From positions 90,653,556 through 90,717,555 of the forward strand of contig CM049310.1 in NCBI GenBank assembly GCA_026874595.1: a stretch of 64,000 bases of DNA. Direction: 5' to 3'. Below are positions 55,647 to 64,000 of this stretch, in pieces; positions within the stretch are counted from its first letter, which is position 1, and every line of letters begins with the position of its first letter. The notes under the pieces were generated by a model. That model had not been told where the DNA came from. It saw nothing but the letters and a program-made list of their open reading frames with translations, and searched no databases. The position numbers and the translations under genes are program-made. The stretch comes from Sipunculus nudus. Its lineage: Eukaryota; Annelida; Sipuncula; Golfingiida; Sipunculidae.

Positions 55647-58600
55647 TCCCAGCCTTGACACTGCATAAAATCCCCGCCGGCACGTTTATCTAGGAAATAT
55701 CAAACGCAATATTCAAAGATATGCGTGGAAAATTTCCCGCGACAATGCTCTATGGAAAGAAACCAGAACGTTGCAAACGTAGGCCTAGCCAAAAATGTGT
55801 AAAATAACAGACAGTATTAGAAATCCACAGCGTCGGAGATTACAGGAAATCGTGGTCTCACTATGATATGATTTTTTCAAGGATATTCCACACTGTGATA
55901 CGCTATGATTTTCCGTAACAGTCTTAAACAATATCAAGAAACCGTGGACGATCCTGCACAGAACAGGAACTTTGCGGCTGTGTATCGTAAATACCCAAGA
56001 TTCGTATCAAAATATTCCCGGACATAATACGATTTTCTTGCAAGAGGGGAAGGGATAATAACATGAAAGGCTGATCGGCAACATGGGTGAGAATGAAACA
56101 GTTGGTTCAAAAGATCGCAGAAAATTGGCTTTATGCGCTACGAACAGGAAATATTAATAAGGGTACGACAAAGACTATGGACTAAGCCACTTAGGCCAAG
56201 CGTACACGTTATAAAATTCGGATATGATACGATAGGAAGCCAGTACGACAGAAATCGTGCGACTTCGTATCATGTTTCAGCATAAACTTTCCAATAGGAA
56301 GCCAAGCTCAAGGATTTCGTGTCGTATCCTGCTCGTACCATACGTATCAAACTACGTATCGTGTCAAAGTGAGCGGCTAAGGTAATCTAAAATGTTATCC
56401 ATAACAAACATGGTCGAAATAACATTCCACATGTAAAAAGAGACCTATTTACATAGAGGTATCTAAAATATACATGATCATACATTTTCTTCTTTAGATA
56501 CTATGATCTCAGAATAAATTTCTAAAACCGTTAGCTTTCTCCTGTACACAAGGAGAAAAAATATTGCACTGGGAGCGGCCAGTGGCTTAAAACCTGAGCG
56601 CACGCCACCTATTAGCCGAGCTTCGAACCTTAACAAAATAAGATGTTTCAAGCTTCAAACCGGTGTTACTTCTCTGTTGCTTCTTTATGTTTCTTCTTTT
56701 TGTTTGGGAGCTTGTCGCGCATGCGTAAAGTCGAACCTCTAGTCACGCTGTGTTGTTATGGTAAATATATGGAATGTGTTTACCCACACGCAGAACCATA
56801 GGATGGTTAAAAAAAGGTTGATTAGAGAAAGTAAATTCGTATTCTGAAAGGGATTTGCTGAAAAAAATTACTTTTGTATTCAACAATATTGACCTAATAA
56901 CGTTAGAAAATACACATATTGTTACTTATGTATAAGAACCTTTCATACATACAGTTTTAATTGGAGAACATATTCTATATCTGATATTAACTTAGTCAGA
57001 ATCACCAAAGAAATCTCAGGATAAAATTGCTACTCAAAGAAAAAAAAACCTGGTTTAAACAAATGATAATTTAGTTGACTACAGACAGACAAGAAATAAC
57101 CATGTAATCTTTACATTGGCAAATCAGGAAGCCAGTACACACAGGTCGAAGCAGAAACAGCAAACCAGAAAGGAAATGGCCAAGTTAAAGGAATTCAACG
57201 GCCGGGGGACACATGACTAAGTGGAAGGCTACATACATTATTTGTATAATGGATTTTTTTATGGTGCACAGTGACACGCTGGAGTATGACTTGTTGTCTG
57301 ATTCTAATCATCATTATTATTAGAAGAATCACCATTTGTTCTTGGCTCGGGATGTTCAGAGTGTGACTCTTGGTGCTTTATCAAGGCACTGGTAGACAAA
57401 CTGAGATCTTCAACTTACGAAATGATTTACAAATCAAATTATATTGAGAAAATAATACTAGTTGGACTAAGATATATTGAAATATCTAGGATTACCGTAT
57501 AAATTACAATGCAGCTGATATTTTAATATCGAAAAAATTGAAAAGGCTTGTCGAATCAGTTCAGTAAAAATGTCCACTAATTTATCAAAGATGTAGTTAT
57601 TAATAACATTAACATTAAACTTTCATATGGGTGTCTTTCTAAAAAAAAATTATTACTGTGGCTTGAATATTGTTTATTATTTTTAAATAAAATTAAACAA
57701 ATATAATAAAAATATAAATACATAAAATTTGTATTTAAAGTTAAAGTTATTATGGTGTTAAACATACAGAAGAGCTTGTTTAGTACTCCAGTATCAATAG
57801 AAGCGTATTATAATGAATCCTGTGTGATTGTACATCTCGTGAGCGAAGGATCGCGATTCGGATCGTTCCGTGAGATAGTGTAGGTTACAACCCTGGCACC
57901 CTCCCAGTCATAATTGCCTATTTATGGACAAAAAGGTCACATTGTCAGTGCAGCTGAATAAGCGAGACCGAGATGTTTCTAAACCCTTTGGCAGTTTTTT
58001 TAAATGCTTCTCCAAGTAGAGAAATACATCACACATGCATACTATAACTAATAAAAGTAAATTTTTTGTTGAGGTTTTTATTTATATTTTGACAATGGGA
58101 TGGAGGGTTTTTTTTATACAAAATTAAGGAATGCACATAAAAAAATATCATATTTTATCAGGAAAATACTATCACATTTTTTATACATAGGTCTCTAATA
58201 AAAAAGGCATGAATTTAAAACTACAGTAGAAATTTGCTGAATATTATCAGCAGTATTTGTTTAAGAATTTCCAGAATTTTACGGAAGCATGACAGGCAAT
58301 CCCCTTAATGACAACTAAAAAAATTGTTTTTAATTAATATTAAATCCATGAAGTATATGTCATTTTAAACCTGGTGAAGTGTTCTTTCTGATGGGATATG
58401 TATTAATGAGATTTATTTTCATATGAATTTTTAAGATTTTGTGACAATTAAAAATGTTTAAATGGTGCAAGATTTTAAGCAAACAGCAACAGCAGACTAT
58501 ACTGTTAGTTGGCTAGTATCAAAGTACATAACAATATCTCTAATCTTTTTTTTTTGGGGGGGGGGTGTTTTTTCCTTCTACCGTGTATCCTTCTAACTTG

Positions 58601-60809
58601 AAATAGATTTTTTTAATTTTGATTCAATAGGAAATAAATACATTTTAAAATCAAATATTTTAAAACATACACATACAGAAATATGTACAGGTTTATATGA
58701 AACATACTTTTGGCGTAAAATATTCATTTGAAACATACTCTAAACTGAAGGGTTTTGCTAGAGATGGTACCTTGAGAGGAAGATGTCTTATGGAGAAGAT
58801 CCTACCATATTTATTGTCTTCGAAACCCGTCGAAGAAATAACATTTTTATAATATTTATGTTGCCTGATCGTGGCGTCACAGGGGGGAGTCAAGCATCAC
58901 ATAACGAGGTAGCAAGCTCACGGCAAAGACACGACAAAAACATACAAACGAGCAAAACAGTGCAGTTGCTCAGTCCTGTGTCTGAGTAAAAATATTCTTG
59001 AGGAAAACTAACTAGTTTCATTAGTAAAATCTTTAACCTGAATGCACGACCAGTCAAATGTCACTGCATCCTCCCGTAATGAGATTTATCAATTTCGATA
59101 TGGTGAATATTTTTGTCATACAACTGGCATGTATTTTTCCATGTTCCGGACAGATTTTGATGAAATATTTCAGAGGTCGAGGATAATGCCAAAGGAAGAA
59201 TCAATTTTATTATGAAGGTAATATGAACCACCATCATACGTTTATAAATGAAACATATTTTCCACTGTCAGATACATCTTTTTATATCGTACACTTGTAG
59301 AAAAGAAGGCCCCTCTGTGGTTAGTTTGATGAGAAGCATGGCGGAGGTATGCATGTAGGCTAGGACCGCATTTCTACTTTTTCCCTCTTTTGCTATCAAA
59401 ATCGCCGGTAACCAATGACTATTTTGAATTTCAAGTAATTTTTTTTTAATTTTACATTTTTACGTACTTTGAGTGATGACAAACACATCGTATACAACGC
59501 CATTTTCTTGGCTTGAGTTAAACGCCATTTTGAAAGGACAATGAATGTTTATCATGACTAGCCTGTCCTAGGGGTAGGGCTAGGGGGCAACGTCATTTGT
59601 GCAATGAGATACTGAAAGGGACAGTACCCTCATGACATGACTGCTTTTCTAAAGTCATTATGAAGTGCTTAGGAGATAATTTAATCAACATAAGGTGAAA
59701 CCCTTGGGTATAAATGGTAGTACCCGCTCTGAATGTGTAGCTCTGTAAACATCTTTCGGCTGTATAATAACAATCATTCAAAATTTGGACGAATAAACTT
59801 GCTGTGTTGTTGTGATTTATCTGAGGGAGGTAGCCTATATATGCGTACGCATTTCCGAATCCGCTTGGCATAAAACCGTTTACCAAGCCATACTCCGCAA
59901 CACGCAAATGGACACAATCTCGTTTATTTCTTTGTGTAGATTTTACCGTGTCAGCATCGATTTTACCCGACCTGTGTAGTTAGACACGTGGTTATACTGT
60001 ACTTCTGAGAGATATGTATTTCTTAATTTGATTCTGGACTCCAGTTAATGCAGTTAAACCCTGAATTACCATGTATATCTAATGGACGCGTGCTTGGGAT
60101 TTCGACTATTAGATTCAAAGCTCCTTTTGGATTAAGACGTACCGCTCCTGGAACCTGTCTCTTGGTGTCAGAAAATGAATTATTGCAATAGGCGTATCGG
60201 TTCATAAAGACATATAATAAATGTGAAAGTGGACGATAAGGATTTTTCTGGAAGTTGGTAGAGAGAAAGTATTAGCATGGGACGTAGCAAAGATTAACTG
60301 AAGAGGAGGGCGGGGATGCCGCGGGGTGGCTGCAAACGGTCCACATGCATAATACCATATATATAAACATGTTTGTATGTGTGAAAGGGCGTGTGTGTGT
60401 GTGTATGTAGGTGTGTTTTTGTCTGTGTAAAATTGTTTTTGTTAGACAGTCGAGAATAAAATAAAAGAAAATTGTGCAAAGAAGCAGGCCAGAATTGCAA
60501 ATTTCTTGTAACATTTTAATGCTCAAGACAAAAACAAATGTGTTACAGCATAAATGAAAATTTAGGAAAGGTAAATTATTAAAATCAAGTTATTAGAAAT
60601 TAGTATAGGTGCATGGAATTTCATCTCTAGTTTCCTAGTTGTCTGATGACAAATTAAGAAAAAACGTTCCCGGGATAGATCTCGATATATAAATTTTGGC
60701 AAATGAAAGTGAACAGAAATGAAACGTGACGAATATTTTCACACTCCATAAATTATTTTCCTACCTTAATATTCCTAGCATCATAAAAATTTATTCTCAA
60801 TGTTACATG
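55644..60809. other. Unassigned AT-rich DNA
   Basis: No supported gene. A patch at 56210-56370 repeats GATACGA/TCGTATC words on both strands. A T10G10-type tract lies at 58545-58566 and a (GT)n at 60391-60404. Frames at 57577-57765, 58693-58989, 59593-59907 (104 codons, minus), 60023-60205 and 60272-60526 show no recognisable motif. Confidence 0.5.
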
Positions 60810-60872
60810 CAAAGTCGGATGGAGGGGTGGGGCGTTGCCCCTTGCGGAACCCCTTGGATACGCCCCTGAATC
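60810..60872 (-). mobile_element. DNA-transposon/MITE end, CAGGGGCGTATCCA type
   Basis: Minus strand reads CAGGGGCGTATCCAAGGGG, then a short inverted GGGGCAACGCCCC-like core. Same terminal word as 18638-18725. The minus frame 61007-60753 crosses it and is not a gene. Confidence 0.5.
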
Positions 60873-62359
60873 TCGCATAAAGATTAGACAGCCCTCAATA
60901 TTGGGTAGAATGTTTGAAAATGTGTCATCAACGGTCTTGTTAACAGTCTGACCGAGTTTCGCGGAAAGTGTCTGACTAAGTCTATATAACGGTGTTAATA
61001 AGGTCATAAGGGACGGTGTTTTAATATTGAGGAGATGCTATTCTGTAATAATTATGTACATGATGCACTTTATTAAACAACTAGTACTCCTGCTATTACT
61101 ACATATAAATTAATGCACGTCTCTCCCCGTCTCATAAAAGATGGCCCCCGTGTGGGACGAACTTCTTTGGCTGAGTCTGTATTGGAGCCAGACACAATAT
61201 GATTAGGAAATTTGAACCGCGGTGCAGTAATAACATAACCCATACATCCTCTTTTCATTGTCTATGATTACCTAAGATATATGTGCTGACTTCGGAAGAC
61301 GGCGGTATATTATTTCTGCCTTTTATACTTATCTCATATTTTATCATAGATTTTAGGAAAATATGGAATTATTTGTCAGGCGTGCCGCAGCTGGTGATAA
61401 TCTGTCTAACCAAAACGCAGACGGTCTAAGGCTTTGCGGCACCTGCGTTATAAGCAAGACCTCATTCGGCCAATTTAAAAATAATAAGTCATGATCAATT
61501 AATTCTGCATACGAAATATAAGATTTACACTTAGTGGGAGTCCATTTACATTACAGAGAAACCAATGGAGCGTCCCATATGATCGTTAATTCATTTCCCA
61601 TGAAACTTGTTAATGACGTTTATATAAACACGGTGAAACTACACGTATGGGTCGCCCTCCCACGCCTTTATAAACCACCACTGAACAACTGAGAACCAAT
61701 GTCTAGAAATCTGCATCCCAACGGATACATGCCTCCGCCATTGGAGTACAAGTGTCGAAAACGCTCTGCGAACATAGTGGACACCGCCACTCCCAGGTGC
61801 TGTGCACTTACCTGTGACCTGAACAGATGGCCGGCCACACTTATGAGGCGGGACTTTCGGTGCATTCACTTATTTTCAGGACCATATTGTCAGGTTCATT
61901 CGTGCATAAGTGACCGTATATTTGTGTATATTCCTTGATCACTCTCTAGAATCCGCAGACGATTCCGGATGCACACCGATATCTAATCGATTCTTCCTTA
62001 TGCCATACAGTATTATAGATATCTCAAAATTTAAGCCCCGCCAGCCATAGTTTTTTTATTGAAACATCATATATACACGTTATGTTTCCAAGAACGTGTG
62101 TCTTTAGAGAGAGGTGGCATTTTATAAACAGTATAGTGCCTTTCATTTATGAGTTCTACTTATCTCTCCACATGTCCATCACTTAACATCCTCTCTGCTT
62201 TGGCGCGTGCTGTAATCACAGGGATGCCCTCCCTATGTCATTAAAAGAAATTTCCACGAGAATGCCTATACATCATATATGGAATCAAAACTAGATCTAT
62301 GTAATCACCAAGCGTTTACTGGGAGGCTCCCCGACTGAGCGATAATAGGTAAAGTTTAG
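60873..62359. other. Unassigned DNA with a GC-richer island
   Basis: 61630-61870 is richer in G+C than its surroundings and open in several frames on both strands (minus 61869-61639 and 61865-61668, plus 61699-61938). A donor-like CAG-GTAAGT occurs on the minus strand near 61815. No protein family is recognised; it could be an exon remnant or a transposon fragment. Confidence 0.4.
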
Positions 62360-62570
62360 GATTTTGGGAATAAGGTCAATGTCAAAGATAAATATCAGGA
62401 GCTCATCTGTGGCCAAGTATTAATATTGTGCCCAAAACTAACCTTTGGAAAATTAAAAAAAATAAATAAATTGATGTTTTTGCGCTCGGTATGTTATAAG
62501 TAGGTCCATCCTTACAAATGTTTATCAAAATATGAAAATAGAATAAAACTTATCAGCTCTTACAAATCCC
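62360..62570 (+). repeat. Family F, copy 2
   Basis: GGAGCTCATCTGTGGCC, TATTAATATTGTGCCCAAAA, then AAGTAGGTCCATCC, TTTATCAAAATATG and ATAGAATAAAAC. Follows 63560-63790 in order. Confidence 0.6.
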
Positions 62571-63499
62571 CCTTCCTACCTGAAGTAGGCTTAATTAAAA
62601 CATTTTTATAATTTATTAAATCATCGTTATGGTGAATAATATAATAAATTGAGACCAAGGTGAATTTCTCACCATCGTCTTCTCTACCAGCACAAAACCT
62701 TGCCATTCAATATTTCGGAGAAGAAAGTGGATTTCGGGTGGTGTCGCAAATTTTTTAGTCTTTTTTTTTTACTTCAGGTGATGTAATACGTTTTGTCTCC
62801 GTAAACCGGCTAATGACACGGCGAGACGGAGGTAAACTTGTCAGGTGTCCTTTTTTAGGTTAATATGATGTCGCATAAAGTTATATCTAACGCGGGATTC
62901 ATGTATTAAGAAACCTGTGGGTTGAGTGTTATTTTATCCAGCAGACTGCTTTTCGATCTCAGACACCTTGACTTTTTTGCTATATATTTTTGATTCCAGT
63001 TCGTATCCAAATAGCTAATTGTTTCATTTATAATGAAAGCAGGTGAATTCTTCAGGTAAATCTTTATACCTTGATTATTATGATGTTGTCACTGTGACGT
63101 CACTGACACACATCCCTTTTGACGACGTGTCTATGACTACGCACCTTACTTTCACTAAATAGTAGCTGTCAGTTTACTGGTTGTAAACCAGAAAATCGGA
63201 CAAGAAAGGAGCATATTTGATTTTTAATAGTAAATATGATTTATTTTAACGATAAAAAAACATTGTATTGTCCGATCTTGCAACTGTTCTGTTTCTTGTT
63301 TACAACATTCACAGAGAATATTTGGTAACTTTTTTTAGATACATCAACAAACCGCGATGGTCACGTGGCTGCAACGACCATCGGTGACGGTTATAATCAG
63401 AAGCACAACTAGAAATTCCAACTATAGGTGTGCGATAACTGGAGCCACATCCCCCCCCCCCCCTTTCCCCCATTAGCGATAATTGGGAATCGTCGATGG
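62571..63499. other. Unassigned DNA
   Basis: No supported gene. CRE-like TGTGACGTCACTG near 63095-63107. C run at 63451-63463. Confidence 0.5.
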
Positions 63500-63800
63500 A
63501 GTTCACGACCTTGAAAATAAGGTGAAGGTCAGAATATATATATATATATATATATATCGTGGAGCACATCTATGACCTGGGACTAATATTGTATCCAAAA
63601 ATGTCAACTTTAGAAAATTTTACGATACTGGAGATTTAGCGCAAACAGCAAATAGCAGAAGAAAGAACAATGGAAAATTGTTTTTTCTAAATTTGAAATT
63701 GGTTTTGCATAAGGGGCCCGAAGTAGGCCCACCCACAAAATTGTTTACCGAAATATGGATATAGAAATAAATCATTTCTCTTTAAGAATTCCTGGCGGGG
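63500..63800 (+). repeat. Family F, copy 3 with internal TA array
   Basis: GGTGAAGGTCAGAATATATA (then TA array), GGAGCACATCTATGACC, TGGGACTAATATTGTATCC, ATACTGGAGAT, AAGTAGGCCCACCCACAAAA, TTTACCGAAATATGGATATAG. In copy 2 the corresponding spot has no TA array. Confidence 0.65.
63534..63557. repeat. (TA)n microsatellite, short
   Basis: Short TA run inside family F copy 3. The minus frame 63569-63309 is an artefact of this and the adjacent C run. Confidence 0.95.
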
Positions 63801-64000
63801 GGGGGGGCTTAAATGGGTGAAGGAAATACAGATTTATATGACAAGTCTAATATCAAGAATCCATTGTAACCAAAGATGACTATCAATATGAACAGACGTT
63901 ATACCTGAAATTCAAAAATATAATATTAAGACTCTAAAAAATTATATATCATTACATTGAACGGCACAGTAAACGTCTGGAGTACGGACATATATAACTA
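63801..64000. other. Unassigned DNA
   Basis: G run at 63797-63807 at the edge; nothing else recognised. Confidence 0.5.

Noticed and set aside
59593-59907. 104-codon minus frame
   Set aside because: No motif, no splice or polyadenylation context, and length is compatible with chance.
1-64000. CRISPR arrays, operons, riboswitches, bacterial promoters or terminators
   Set aside because: The window is eukaryotic in character; no spaced direct-repeat array or gene cluster was seen, and the tandem repeats found are transposon cores or microsatellites.

Overview
The window reads as gene-poor, AT-rich, repeat-rich nuclear DNA from a metazoan, most likely a bivalve or other mollusc. The reasons are: no bacterial-style gene packing; long (TA)n microsatellites and poly-G/C runs; tRNA-derived short repeats; a Helentron-like element with subterminal inverted repeats around a 180-bp tandem core, of a type common in molluscs; and decayed LINE and DIRS-like retroelements. 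The species call is inference. I found no convincing host gene with a recognisable domain. The only host open frame worth keeping is a 78-codon secreted-protein candidate at 51374-51610, with low confidence.

Layout. 0-11 kb: a LINE reverse-transcriptase tail at the left edge, a CGATG-rich foldback (2.73-3.15 kb), two tRNA-like solo LTRs (3.3 and 3.6 kb), a TIR-bearing MITE candidate (6.7-7.2 kb), a tRNA SINE (10 kb) and fragments of dispersed families. 11-25 kb: a Helentron-like element (15.5-16.35 kb), a tRNA-headed SINE (18.9 kb), three TA-array or decayed-element clusters and otherwise unannotatable DNA. 25.4-26.3 kb: a complete 432-bp miniature LTR retrotransposon inserted into an older repeat, with an uninterrupted copy of that repeat at 31 kb serving as the empty site. 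27.6-30.3 kb: a broken DIRS-like retroelement on the minus strand (gag, zinc knuckle, RT, RNase H) preceded by a tandem 5' region carrying YY1-like motifs. A second copy of that 5' region lies in opposite orientation at 34 kb. 34.8-35.0 kb: a C-run-rich MITE.

36-52 kb: a 31-bp templated duplication, a perfect 13-bp-arm palindrome, a 235-bp foldback (44.2 kb), and a diverged family of related blocks recurring at 39, 42-43, 45, 46.5-48 and 49 kb. Related TATA-like upstream blocks lie at about 40 and 52 kb. 52-64 kb: mostly AT-rich unassigned DNA, with a minus-strand hammerhead-ribozyme motif (55235-55282) abutting a (TA)n array, a CAGGGGCGTATCCA-type transposon end (60.8 kb) and two copies of another dispersed family (62.4 and 63.6 kb).

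Nothing here forms an operon or pathway. The biology is that of selfish elements nesting in and copying one another. The two most notable items are the hammerhead ribozyme and the miniature LTR element, whose LTRs carry an apparently intact Pol III (A-box/B-box) promoter.
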